Positions 24,596-33,427 of a DNA stretch of 64,000 bases are shown piece by piece. How positions within the stretch are numbered: position 1 is the first letter of the stretch; each line of letters begins with the position of its first letter. Under the pieces are notes generated by a model, which had not been told where the DNA came from, searched no databases, and saw only the letters and a list, made by a program, of their open reading frames with translations. The translations under genes were made by a program, and so were the position numbers. This stretch comes from Bacteroidota bacterium (GTDB lineage Bacteria > Bacteroidota > Ignavibacteria > Kryptoniales > JAKASW01), in contig JAMCXB010000043.1 in assembly GCA_023480735.1 (NCBI GenBank), forward strand, positions 76,750-140,749, written 5' to 3'.

Positions 24596-25102
24596 TTGAA
24601 TCTTGAACAAATTGCCTTTCTAATCCTTGCTGTGGCTGCCATCGCCTCCGCCATCCTGATGATTACACGCCGGAACCCGGTAACGAGTGCACTTTTCCTC
24701 GTATTCAACTTCTTCATCATCGCTGTTCTATACCTGTTTCTCCGTGCACAGTTTATAGCTGTTATACAAATTACGGTCTACGCCGGCGCTATCATGGTAC
24801 TCTTCCTGTTCGTGATAATGCTGCTCAATCTTGGCGATGACAAGCTGCTAAAATGGAAGCTCAACTCGGCAAAAACGATCTCAGCGCTGCTGGGGATCGC
24901 ATTCCTTGTCGAGATATCTTATTTCGTTATGCACTTCACCTCAACCGCCGGGATGTCCCCGAACGCGGAATCTATGGGAACCGTCGAATCGATCGGCAAG
25001 GTTCTTTACTTAGGTTATCTCTTCCCGTTTGAGGTGACTTCTATTCTGCTCCTGGCTGCAATGGTTGGAGCAATATTTCTGGCCAAGAAAAAATTCGAAT
25101 GA
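24596..25102 (+). CDS. nuoJ: NADH-quinone oxidoreductase subunit J
   Basis: A 168-residue membrane subunit of complex I with five hydrophobic segments. The conserved core is [30 protein letters not shown] in transmembrane helix 3, which contains the pi-bulge region of NuoJ. It starts at TTG 24596 with an ACGGAGG ribosome site eight bases before. It opens the nuoJ-K-L-M-N group. Genes nuoA to nuoI are not present upstream. Confidence 0.93.
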   Translation: MNLEQIAFLILAVAAIASAILMITRRNPVTSALFLVFNFFIIAVLYLFLRAQFIAVIQITVYAGAIMVLFLFVIMLLNLGDDKLLKWKLNSAKTISALLGIAFLVEISYFVMHFTSTAGMSPNAESMGTVESIGKVLYLGYLFPFEVTSILLLAAMVGAIFLAKKKFE

Positions 25103-25103
25103 T

Positions 25104-25406
25104 ATGATACCATTAGCATACTATATAGGACTGAGCGCAGTGCTCTTCACAATCGGAGTTGTCGGTGTACTTACGCTGCGCAACGCGATAGTAATCTTTA
25201 TGTCCGTGGAATTGATGCTTAACTCGGTGAACCTTTCACTTATAGCCTTTTCAGCATACTCGGGTAATCCCGCGGGTCAGATCCTGGTTTTCTTTGTTAT
25301 TGCCGTAGCTGCGGCGGAATCTGCCGTAGGTCTTGCTATCATCATCGCATTATTCCGTAACAAACTGACCGTGAATATAGACGAAGTCAACATTCTGAAA
25401 TGGTAG
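25104..25406 (+). CDS. nuoK: NADH-quinone oxidoreductase subunit K
   Basis: A 100-residue subunit with three transmembrane helices. [20 protein letters not shown] carries the Glu conserved in helix 2 and [17 protein letters not shown] carries the Glu of the next helix, both in the proton path. The track start at 25065 lies inside nuoJ; ATG 25104, immediately after the nuoJ stop, gives the normal family length. Confidence 0.94.
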   Translation: MIPLAYYIGLSAVLFTIGVVGVLTLRNAIVIFMSVELMLNSVNLSLIAFSAYSGNPAGQILVFFVIAVAAAESAVGLAIIIALFRNKLTVNIDEVNILKW

Positions 25407-25467
25407 CTGCTTACGCGGAGGGTCCCTTTCGAATGCAAGCACGAATACCTTTCTTAAAGGATGCTTT

Positions 25468-27417
25468 ATGCAAAATTTAGTCGTTTACGTCGTTATCCTC
25501 CCAATTGTTGGCGTATTAATAAACGGACTCCTCGGAAGTCCTATACAGAAAAGATTCGGCGAAAAAGCTGTCGGGATAATAGGCAGTGCCACCATAGGTC
25601 TTTCTTTTATCTTTGCCGTTCTCATTTTTGTTAATCTCCTGAGTGACCCGTCGAGTGCGCGAAGCCACGTCATGGACCTTTATACCTGGATGGCTGCCGG
25701 TAACCTCCGGGTCAGCGTCTCGTATTTGATCGACCCGCTTTCAATCGTGATGCTGCTAATCGTTACCGGTGTAAGCTTCCTTATCCACGTCTATTCGATA
25801 GGTTACATGCATGGTGACAGAGGCGTATTCAGGTTCTTCACCTATCTGAACCTCTTCGTCTTTGCCATGCTGAATCTTATACTTGCCGACAACTACCTTT
25901 TGATGTTTCTCGGCTGGGAAGGCGTCGGACTCTGCTCCTATCTGTTGATTGGTTTCTGGTATGACAGGAAGTTCGAGGGTGTCAACATCACTTGGACAGG
26001 CGACGCAGGGATGAAGGCGTTCATTGTGAACCGAATCGGTGATTTTGCGTTCCTTATCGGCTTGTTTCTGCTCTTCCAGAACTTTGGCACATTCAATTTT
26101 GATACAATCTTCGGTACGGCCGCCGGACATTTCAGTTCGGGAAGCACGACGGTAACGTGGATCACGATGCTTCTCTTTATCGGGGCCACCGGAAAAAGCG
26201 CACAGATACCACTGTACATATGGCTGCCGGATGCTATGGCGGGTCCAACTCCGGTTTCCGCCCTTATCCATGCCGCAACCATGGTCACGGCAGGAGTCTA
26301 CATGATTGCAAGGAGTTCGATACTCTTTGCACTGGCGCCGACCACAATGCTTGTTGTTGCGATAGTAGGCGCGGTTACTGCAATGTATGCGGCGTCGATG
26401 GGTCTCGTTCAGAACGATATCAAGAAGGTGCTTGCTTACTCTACGATAAGCCAACTCGGCTATATGTTCCTTGCGATGGGGGTGGGCGCATTTAGTGCGG
26501 GCATCTTTCATCTTATGACGCATGCGTTCTTCAAGGCACTTCTGTTTCTCGGTGCGGGCGCCATCATTCATGCCTTGCATGAGAACCAGGACCTGAGGAA
26601 TATGGGCGGCCTGAAATCGCTCATGCCCGGCACCTACAAGACGTTCTTGCTGGCGAGCCTTGCTATCTCCGGTATTCCTCCGTTGTCCGGTTTCTTCAGC
26701 AAAGACGAGATACTCGGCCGCGCGTTTGCGAGCTCCGCCATTCTATGGTTTATAGGTGTGCTCACCGCCTTCCTGACTGCTTTATATATCTTCAGACTCT
26801 TCATCCTGGCATTTGAAGGGAAGCCGAGATTTGATGTTCACCACATTCATGTTCACGACGCGCCGAAAACTATGTTGATTCCCTTATGGGCGCTTGGAAT
26901 ACTCTCGGTAATTGGCGGGTGGATCGGGATCCCCGCTATACTCGGCGGAGGAGACACTTTTGACAGGTTTCTCGAACCCGTCTTTGAGAATGCGCAGGCC
27001 GCGATGCCTTCACTCTTTATTGTAGAACCTTCTACGGAATACATCCTGATGGCTGTCTCCATTTTGATGGCCATTGGCGGAGTCTACCTCGCTTACCGAG
27101 CCTACCTCAAGAACCCGGAGCTGTCTGCGAAGCTTAGAAAGGCAGCCGGCGATATGTACGATATCATCCTGAATAAATACTACATCGACGAAATTTACCA
27201 GGCTGTAATAGTAAAACCGATTGTCTATGTCAGCGACAGATACTTGTGGCACGGCATCGATGAAATCCTGATAGACGGTTCTGTGAATGGCACCGGCAAG
27301 ACCGTAAGATTCTTCGGCCGAGTCGTTCGGAAGATACAGACCGGGTTTGTACAGAACTATGCTTTGACCTTTGTAATCGGTATCATCATAATAATTGGAT
27401 ACATAATCCTGAAGTAA
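25468..27417 (+). CDS. nuoL: NADH-quinone oxidoreductase subunit L
   Basis: A 649-residue antiporter-like subunit at the far end of the membrane arm. It shows FLGWEGVGLCSYLLIGFWY, GATGKSAQIPLYIWLPDAMAGPTPVSALIHAATMVTAGVY and VQNDIKKVLAYSTISQLGYMF, with the key Glu and Lys residues of the proton channel, and a long C-terminal part with the lateral helix and an additional helix (ALTFVIGIIIIIGYIIL). An AAAGGATG ribosome site precedes the ATG. The length fits the family. Confidence 0.95.
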   Translation: MQNLVVYVVILPIVGVLINGLLGSPIQKRFGEKAVGIIGSATIGLSFIFAVLIFVNLLSDPSSARSHVMDLYTWMAAGNLRVSVSYLIDPLSIVMLLIVTGVSFLIHVYSIGYMHGDRGVFRFFTYLNLFVFAMLNLILADNYLLMFLGWEGVGLCSYLLIGFWYDRKFEGVNITWTGDAGMKAFIVNRIGDFAFLIGLFLLFQNFGTFNFDTIFGTAAGHFSSGSTTVTWITMLLFIGATGKSAQIPLYIWLPDAMAGPTPVSALIHAATMVTAGVYMIARSSILFALAPTTMLVVAIVGAVTAMYAASMGLVQNDIKKVLAYSTISQLGYMFLAMGVGAFSAGIFHLMTHAFFKALLFLGAGAIIHALHENQDLRNMGGLKSLMPGTYKTFLLASLAISGIPPLSGFFSKDEILGRAFASSAILWFIGVLTAFLTALYIFRLFILAFEGKPRFDVHHIHVHDAPKTMLIPLWALGILSVIGGWIGIPAILGGGDTFDRFLEPVFENAQAAMPSLFIVEPSTEYILMAVSILMAIGGVYLAYRAYLKNPELSAKLRKAAGDMYDIILNKYYIDEIYQAVIVKPIVYVSDRYLWHGIDEILIDGSVNGTGKTVRFFGRVVRKIQTGFVQNYALTFVIGIIIIIGYIILK

Positions 27418-27432
27418 TCTGAGAACAACGAA

Positions 27433-28959
27433 ATGTTCGAAACTCATTTCCTTACTTACATAATATTCACTCCGCTTGTCGGGTCTCTCATACTCCTGCT
27501 ATTAGGCAACGAGAAGCTTGTCAAGAGCGTTTCGATATTCTTTGCGGCTGTGACATTTGTATTTTCGGTACTGCTTTATCTGAACTTTGACGCTGCGAAG
27601 CCGGGGTTTCAGTTTGTGGAGTATGTGCCGTGGATCAGCAGCCTGAATGTGGCGTACCATCTTGGCATTGACGGGATATCCTTGCTGCTCATAACACTGA
27701 CGACTTTCCTGACGCTCATAGCTCTTGTGGCCTCCTGGTCTTCGATTGGGAAAAGGGTGAAGGCTTTCAACTTCTTTGTACTCCTTCTTGAAGTAGGAAT
27801 GCTGGGTGTCTTTTCATCCCTCGATCTGTTCCTCTTCTATATTTTTTGGGAGGCAATGTTGATCCCGATGTACTTCATCATCGGCATCTGGGGTCACGAG
27901 AGAAGGGTGTATGCGGCGGTGAAATTCTTCATTTACACGATGTTCGGCAGCTTACTGATGCTTGTCGCAATCATCTGGCTTGGCTATTACGCGAGCACGC
28001 TTCCCGGCGGTCAGTTCACGACGAATCTGGTGGAACTGTATAGGATAGGTCCAACGATCCCGCTTTCCATTCAGACTTGGCTGTTTCTTGCCTTCACTCT
28101 CAGTTTTGCTATTAAAGTCCCGATATTCCCACTCCATACCTGGCTTCCGGATGCTCATACGGAAGCGCCAATGGCCGGCAGTGTCCTGTTGGCAGGAGTG
28201 CTTTTGAAAATGGGGACATACGGACTACTGAGATTTTCGCTTCCCCTTTTCCCGCAGTCTGCCTTCAAGTTTCTTCCGCTAATGGCAATCCTCGCTATTA
28301 TCGGCATCATTTACGGCGCATTCGTTTCAATGGTCCAGAAGGATTTGAAGAAGCTTGTGGCGTATTCCTCTGTTGCCCACCTTGGATTCGTAGTGCTTGG
28401 TATATTCGCCGTCACTGTGGAATCAATACAGGGGTCGGTGATTCAGATGGTGAATCACGGTCTGACTACCGGCGCTTTGTTCCTTCTGGTTGGGATGCTC
28501 TATGACAAGAGACACACGAGGCTGATAAGTGATTTCGGAGGCCTGGCCAGAGTTGTTCCTATCCTGGCTACTTTTTTCATGATAGCAATGTTAGGGTCGG
28601 TAGGACTCCCCGGTTTGAATGGATTCGTCGGAGAGTTTCTCATCCTGGTAGGCTCCTTCAAGAGTGATTTCCTTGGAAGTCAAGCCTATGCAATTGTTGC
28701 GACCAGCGGGATCATCCTTGCCGCGGTCTATCTCTTGTGGATGTACCAGCGCGTGTTTTTCAAGACCGTCGACAAGTCTGAGAATGAGCACATTAAGGAT
28801 CTTAATCTGCGCGAGATATTGGTGCTCTCGGCCATCGTCGTGTTTATAGTGTGGATCGGAGTTCACCCGATGACGTTTCTGTCCAAAAGCGAGCCAGCAG
28901 TGCAAGCACTTGTCGATACTCTGACGAAAGCCAAGATTGGTGCGCTCGCGGCACAGTGA
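27433..28959 (+). CDS. nuoM: NADH-quinone oxidoreductase subunit M
   Basis: A 508-residue antiporter-like subunit. Characteristic parts are IFWEAMLIPMYFIIGIWG (conserved Glu), KVPIFPLHTWLPDAHTEAPMAGSVLLAG and VQKDLKKLVAYSSVAHLGFV, with Lys residues of the proton path. It follows nuoL by 15 bases. After it, an exported hydrolase gene separates it from nuoN. Confidence 0.95.
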   Translation: MFETHFLTYIIFTPLVGSLILLLLGNEKLVKSVSIFFAAVTFVFSVLLYLNFDAAKPGFQFVEYVPWISSLNVAYHLGIDGISLLLITLTTFLTLIALVASWSSIGKRVKAFNFFVLLLEVGMLGVFSSLDLFLFYIFWEAMLIPMYFIIGIWGHERRVYAAVKFFIYTMFGSLLMLVAIIWLGYYASTLPGGQFTTNLVELYRIGPTIPLSIQTWLFLAFTLSFAIKVPIFPLHTWLPDAHTEAPMAGSVLLAGVLLKMGTYGLLRFSLPLFPQSAFKFLPLMAILAIIGIIYGAFVSMVQKDLKKLVAYSSVAHLGFVVLGIFAVTVESIQGSVIQMVNHGLTTGALFLLVGMLYDKRHTRLISDFGGLARVVPILATFFMIAMLGSVGLPGLNGFVGEFLILVGSFKSDFLGSQAYAIVATSGIILAAVYLLWMYQRVFFKTVDKSENEHIKDLNLREILVLSAIVVFIVWIGVHPMTFLSKSEPAVQALVDTLTKAKIGALAAQ

Positions 28960-29036
28960 CCGACGATCGAGCAAATGTTGAAAACAGTGCTGCTGTTTAT
29001 TTTGAAAAGCGTAAGGGCGAAGAAGATGGCGATGCG

Positions 29037-29825
29037 ATGGCAAGTTGGCAAGTCTCTCATATCTTTCAATGGATCCGCCCGTCGTTTTTCTCCTGGTTGG
29101 TTATCACTTTTTTAGTTGTCGGAACAACCGGAGGAGCAGCTATGGCTAAGGTTGAAAAAAGAGCATTCAAGTTTGAAACGCTTGATCATTTCAACATTGC
29201 CGCCGATTTTTATTTCGAGTCGATTAAAAGAGAGGTACCTCAACCGTGTGTTGTGCTTGTCCATCAGTTCAATCATAGCAAGGAGCAGTGGGATAACTTT
29301 CCGGAGGAAGTGGTTGCTTTAGGCAATAAGGTTATTTCTTATGATATTCGAGGACACGGAGCTTCAGACAAAGTGAAAGACATGCCGTCGCTACTAAGCG
29401 ATCCTCAGCAGGCGCCTTTTGATTTCGAGGGTCTGCTTCGCTGGATGGCAGGAACCGATGGTGTCAATGTTAACAAAGTGGCAGTGGTCGGAACATCGAT
29501 AGGCGGCTACGTTGCTTGCCTGGCTAACGCCCTTTATCCTGAGAATGTTGAAACGGCAGTCGCAATATCCAGTTCCAAAAAGGGTGTGCTGTCCTTTTTG
29601 CGGCACAAGCCCGGCAAACACCGAATGCGTTCCGTCTTGTACATTGCCGCCAAGGGTGACGGCAGCCATGCGAAAGACGCGGAGGAGCTTGCTAATGATT
29701 ATACTGATGAGCCGAAAGAAGTGAAGATATATGATGGTGTCTCCGGTCACGGTATAAATCTGATAAACGAGAGACCAGAGATTAAAAGCGTTATTATAGA
29801 TTGGTTAAAGAGAAATCTGAAGTGA
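29037..29825 (+). CDS. exported alpha/beta-fold hydrolase inside the nuo cluster
   Basis: A 262-residue protein. The track start at 28851 lies in nuoM; ATG 29037 gives a signal-like N-terminus (SFFSWLVITFLVVGTTGGAAMA) and is preferred. The domain begins VLVHQFNHSKEQWDNF, has DIRGHGASD, the nucleophile elbow VVGTSIGGYVA (GxSxG), an acidic AKGDGSHAKD strand and SGHGINL with the catalytic His, so the triad looks complete. It resembles dienelactone hydrolase/esterase types; the substrate is unknown. Its place between nuoM and nuoN is unusual. Confidence 0.82.
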   Translation: MASWQVSHIFQWIRPSFFSWLVITFLVVGTTGGAAMAKVEKRAFKFETLDHFNIAADFYFESIKREVPQPCVVLVHQFNHSKEQWDNFPEEVVALGNKVISYDIRGHGASDKVKDMPSLLSDPQQAPFDFEGLLRWMAGTDGVNVNKVAVVGTSIGGYVACLANALYPENVETAVAISSSKKGVLSFLRHKPGKHRMRSVLYIAAKGDGSHAKDAEELANDYTDEPKEVKIYDGVSGHGINLINERPEIKSVIIDWLKRNLK

Positions 29826-29876
29826 GCTTAGTAACATTCTACCGGTTAACACCGGGATTCCATGGAGAGAAAGACA

Positions 29877-31301
29877 ATGCCTTTTAACTATAGTGATGTG
29901 ATCGCAGTCAGTCCAATACTTTTCTTAAGTGCCTTTTCGATGGTGCTGCTGGTTGTGGATGCTACTGTGAAGAAGCCGGCGAACCTTGCCTACTGGTTGA
30001 CTCTGCTCGGGCTGATCGTAACCGGGATATTTACGGTAAACACGTATTATGCTTCCGGCAACGCGTTCAACGGTATGGTGTTCACCGGACGTTTTCCAGC
30101 CTTCTTCGAGATTGTATTCCTGTTCAGTGCCGGGTTGAGCGTGCTTCTGTCGAAACCGTATCTCGAAAAAGAACGGTTGCACTTAGGTGAGTACTATACG
30201 CTTATCGTGTTCGCAACGATAGGGATGATGCTGATGGCCAGCGCCCGTGATTTGATGGTGCTCTTCCTCGGGCTGGAACTTATGTCGATTAGCCTGTATG
30301 TTCTTGCCGGTTATGCACGCAGCGATGCGAAGTCAAACGAAGCCTCACTGAAGTATTTTCTGCTTGGTGCTTTCGCGACAGGATTTTTCCTCTACGGAAT
30401 ATCCTTGGTATATGGAGCCAGCGGCACGACAAATCTTGCGATAATTCTTCAGAACTTTTCTTCTCTTGAGAATAGCCCGCTCCTTTGGGTGGGCGCGGCG
30501 TTAATACTTATCGGATTGAGCTTCAAAATCTCCGCAGTTCCGTTTCACATGTGGGTACCTGACGTTTACGAGGGATCTCCGACGACGATCTCAGGCTTCA
30601 TGTCAACCGGAAGCAAGGCTGCGGCTTTTGCGGCACTCGTTATTCTCTTCAGTTATTCGGTACACCCGTCATGGCAGCTTCAACTGGTGATTGCATACCT
30701 GGCGGCGTTTACGATGGTTCTGGGCAACCTTATAGCACTGGTACAGCAGAATATAAAACGGATGCTTGCCTATTCCAGTATCGCGCACGCCGGATATGCT
30801 TTGGTCGGTATTGCCGCGGCAAATAGCATGGGGAGAACCGGAGTGCTTTACTACATGCTCGCCTATACTTTCATGCAGATAGGGGCCTTTGGGGTAGTGT
30901 CCATTCTCGAGAGCAAGGAAGGTAAGTACCTGAACATTTCCGATTACGAAGGCCTGGCCCACAGGCATCCGTTCATAGCGGCGCTGATGGCGCTGTTCAT
31001 GTTCTCACTCGCCGGTATTCCTCCGTTCGCGGGATTCTTCGGAAAGTACTATCTCTTTGCCTCAGCTGTGACGGCAAATATGACTTGGCTCGCCATAGTC
31101 GGTGTGCTTGCGAGCGTCGTCTCCGTGTATTTCTACATAAACGTCGTGGTGAACATGTATTTCAAAGAATCGCCTGAGGGGAGCGCACAAGTTGCAATTT
31201 CAAAGCTTGGAGCCACGGCTCTGGTCATTGCAGCGGCTGCAGTGATTGAACTTGGATTGACTCCTGGATACATTGTTGCACTGACTCAGCGGTTGTTTTA
31301 G
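29877..31301 (+). CDS. nuoN: NADH-quinone oxidoreductase subunit N
   Basis: A 474-residue antiporter-like subunit. It shows FLGLELMSISLYVLAGYAR with the conserved Glu, LSFKISAVPFHMWVPDVYEGSPTTISGFMSTGSKAA and QQNIKRMLAYSSIAHAGYAL with the channel Lys residues, and GIPPFAGFFGKYYLF. ATG 29877 with GGAGAGAAAG before it is better than ATG 29862, which has no ribosome site. It is the last complex I gene here; a terminator follows. Confidence 0.94.
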   Translation: MPFNYSDVIAVSPILFLSAFSMVLLVVDATVKKPANLAYWLTLLGLIVTGIFTVNTYYASGNAFNGMVFTGRFPAFFEIVFLFSAGLSVLLSKPYLEKERLHLGEYYTLIVFATIGMMLMASARDLMVLFLGLELMSISLYVLAGYARSDAKSNEASLKYFLLGAFATGFFLYGISLVYGASGTTNLAIILQNFSSLENSPLLWVGAALILIGLSFKISAVPFHMWVPDVYEGSPTTISGFMSTGSKAAAFAALVILFSYSVHPSWQLQLVIAYLAAFTMVLGNLIALVQQNIKRMLAYSSIAHAGYALVGIAAANSMGRTGVLYYMLAYTFMQIGAFGVVSILESKEGKYLNISDYEGLAHRHPFIAALMALFMFSLAGIPPFAGFFGKYYLFASAVTANMTWLAIVGVLASVVSVYFYINVVVNMYFKESPEGSAQVAISKLGATALVIAAAAVIELGLTPGYIVALTQRLF

Positions 31302-31327
31302 ATTAGGAGGACAGGTTCGAGTGTTTG

Positions 31328-31356
31328 AGGCCGCTTCTATTTTGAGGCGGCTTTTC
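31328..31356 (+). terminator. intrinsic terminator after nuoN
   Basis: GCCGC (31330-31334) pairs with GCGGC (31347-31351) around a 12-base AT-rich loop and is followed by TTTTCTATATTT. The extended AGGCCGC/GGCGGCTT pairing also holds. It lies between nuoN and the NAD(P)HX repair gene and would separate the two transcripts. Confidence 0.65.
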
Positions 31357-31376
31357 TATATTTGTAAGGAGACGAA

Positions 31377-32963
31377 ATGGATTATCTATTGACATCGGAT
31401 GAAATGAGGGAATGTGACCGGGAATCAGTTCAGACCGGAAAGGTCAGCGGAAACTCGTTGATGGAGAAGGCAAGTCTCGGGGTGGCCAAAGTTGCCACTC
31501 GGCTTCTCGGTGATGTTCGCGGGAAACGAATTGCAGTCCTGTGCGGCAAGGGAAACAACGGAGGAGACGGGTTTGGTGCCTCTTTCTATCTTTCTCAAAT
31601 GGGAGCCGGCGTAACCCTTCTCTTGATCGAAAAACCCGAAGAAATATCGGGTGACGCGAAGATATTCTATGATAAGCTGAATCACCTTCCTCCTGACGAA
31701 GGCAGCGTTGAAATTCTGGAAATTGAGGGAGACGCAGGGACGCCGTCATTGGATGATTACAACCTGGTAATAGACGCTGTTCTCGGAACAGGATTGAGCG
31801 GTGACCCGAAGGAGGCGGCTCAAAAGGCTATCGATATGATGCTTCAGACCCGGACTCCTGTGCTTGCTGTGGATATTCCCACGGGGTTGAATTCAAATAG
31901 CGGGATGGTGTATACAACGGCTCCAACTGCTGCAGCAACTGCCACGATGGGAAGTCTGAAGCGAGGTCTGCTTATGAATGACGGCAAAGAAAAGTGTGGA
32001 AAGGTCTTTGTCGTAGACATCGGCATGCCGAAAGATCTCGCCGCGTTCAAGGAAGTCAATACATTTGTTGTAGGGTGTGAAGATGTAAGGATGATGCTTC
32101 CACGACGCAGAGCCGAGACACACAAACATGCCGTAGGGAAGATCTTTGGGCTGGTCGGTTCAGTCGGTTTGACGGGTGCTGGTGTTATGGTGGGGCAGGC
32201 GGCGATGAGGGCTGGAGCGGGCGCAGTCGTCCTCGGAGTCCCATCGGACCTGAACCCAATCTTTGAAAGCAAACTCACAGAGGTAATGACAATCCCTCTG
32301 CCTCAAACGGCCGACGGGAGCCTTTCACTCGCAGTGTTGCTCCAAGTGCAGAAGAATCTTGGCTGGGCGGACGCACTCGTTATTGGGCCCGGTATATCAC
32401 GAAACCAGGAGACTGCACAGCTGGTAGCTAAACTGATTAGAAGCTACGATGGGACGATTCTAATCGATGCGGACGGTCTGAATGCGATAGCTGATCAGGC
32501 CGGGATCCTTCAAGAAACCCATGCGGAGATTATCTTAACCCCGCATCATGGCGAGTTCAGTCGTCTCTCGAAATTTTCGGTTGAAGAAATTGCAAGAGAT
32601 CGCGTGGAATTGGCCCGGAGGTATGCGAAGGAGAATAAAGTCACACTGGTGCTCAAAGGATCACCGACGGTAATCGCCTCGAAAGAGGGGAAGGTATACG
32701 TAAGTACACACGGAAATCCGGGTATGGCCACGGCAGGTTCCGGCGATGTGCTCACGGGTATCATAGCGGCAATGCTGGGACAGAAGCTTAGTCCCGTGGA
32801 TTCAGCAATCGCGGGTGCTTACCTGCACAGCGTTGCCGGAGACGTCGCCCTCGAGTCGAAGGGGGTGTACTCTTTAATCGCTACCGACATAATAGAATCC
32901 CTGCCGGAGGCTTTCAAGAGAATTAGAAATGGAGACGTTTTTGAGTTCGAAAGAATATCCTGA
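31377..32963 (+). CDS. bifunctional NAD(P)HX epimerase/dehydratase
   Basis: A 528-residue repair enzyme with both YjeF domains. The N-terminal epimerase (NnrE) part has VLCGKGNNGGDGFGASFY and DAVLGTGLSGDP; the C-terminal ADP/ATP-dependent dehydratase (NnrD) part has VGSVGLTGAGVMVGQAAMRAGAGAV, DALVIGPGIS, ILTPHHGEFSRL and GNPGMATAGSGDVLTGIIAAML. Together they convert hydrated NADH/NADPH back to the active form. It is near the complex I genes but separated by a terminator. It overlaps the VanZ-like gene by 35 bases. TAAGGAGACGAA is its ribosome site. Confidence 0.95.
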   Translation: MDYLLTSDEMRECDRESVQTGKVSGNSLMEKASLGVAKVATRLLGDVRGKRIAVLCGKGNNGGDGFGASFYLSQMGAGVTLLLIEKPEEISGDAKIFYDKLNHLPPDEGSVEILEIEGDAGTPSLDDYNLVIDAVLGTGLSGDPKEAAQKAIDMMLQTRTPVLAVDIPTGLNSNSGMVYTTAPTAAATATMGSLKRGLLMNDGKEKCGKVFVVDIGMPKDLAAFKEVNTFVVGCEDVRMMLPRRRAETHKHAVGKIFGLVGSVGLTGAGVMVGQAAMRAGAGAVVLGVPSDLNPIFESKLTEVMTIPLPQTADGSLSLAVLLQVQKNLGWADALVIGPGISRNQETAQLVAKLIRSYDGTILIDADGLNAIADQAGILQETHAEIILTPHHGEFSRLSKFSVEEIARDRVELARRYAKENKVTLVLKGSPTVIASKEGKVYVSTHGNPGMATAGSGDVLTGIIAAMLGQKLSPVDSAIAGAYLHSVAGDVALESKGVYSLIATDIIESLPEAFKRIRNGDVFEFERIS

Positions 32964-33354
32964 CTTCGTGAAATTTCAGCTCCCCGCGTTAGTATGGATG
33001 GCTTTGATTTTCTCTTTGTCCTGTGTCCCGGGGTCAGACATTGCGCCGATGGAATTTCCTTACGCACATCTCATCGCTCATACAATGCTTTATGGTGTGC
33101 TCTACTATTTTGCATACAGGGCCATGAAATTCCAGGAATACATCAGGTGGTTAAATGAATTCAGTCTTGTAATTGCATTGTTGTTTGTTATGCTTTACGG
33201 CGCGAGCGATGAGTTTCACCAATCCTTTGTGCCCGGGAGGACTGAGGAGTTCAAGGATTTCGCAATTGACGTTGGTGCAGCCATAATTGTACTCGCAGCC
33301 ATTGTAATCAAAGACAAGTTCCGGCTTGACAAGAAAAAATTGAAGGAGTCTTGA
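32929..33354 (+). CDS. VanZ-like membrane protein
   Basis: A 141-residue protein with four hydrophobic segments of the VanZ-like family. Characteristic parts are PYAHLIAHTMLYGVLYYFAYRAM (His-containing helix) and LYGASDEFHQSFVPGRTEEFKDFAIDVGAA, whose DEFHQxFVPGR is the family signature. The role is unknown; in enterococci VanZ confers low-level teicoplanin resistance, but most homologues are of unrelated context. The first 12 codons overlap the previous gene, so a later start is possible. Confidence 0.85.
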   Translation: METFLSSKEYPDFVKFQLPALVWMALIFSLSCVPGSDIAPMEFPYAHLIAHTMLYGVLYYFAYRAMKFQEYIRWLNEFSLVIALLFVMLYGASDEFHQSFVPGRTEEFKDFAIDVGAAIIVLAAIVIKDKFRLDKKKLKES

Positions 33355-33427
33355 GCGGAAGGTAGCCTACATGAATGTCACTGTCGATCCACCTACTATA
33401 CCTTCTTTTCTCAGCCGCTGATTTTGT

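Noticed and set aside
25756-26580. 274-residue minus-strand ORF in nuoL
   Set aside because: It is antisense to a conserved complex I gene and of very unusual composition (rich in His, Arg and Cys).
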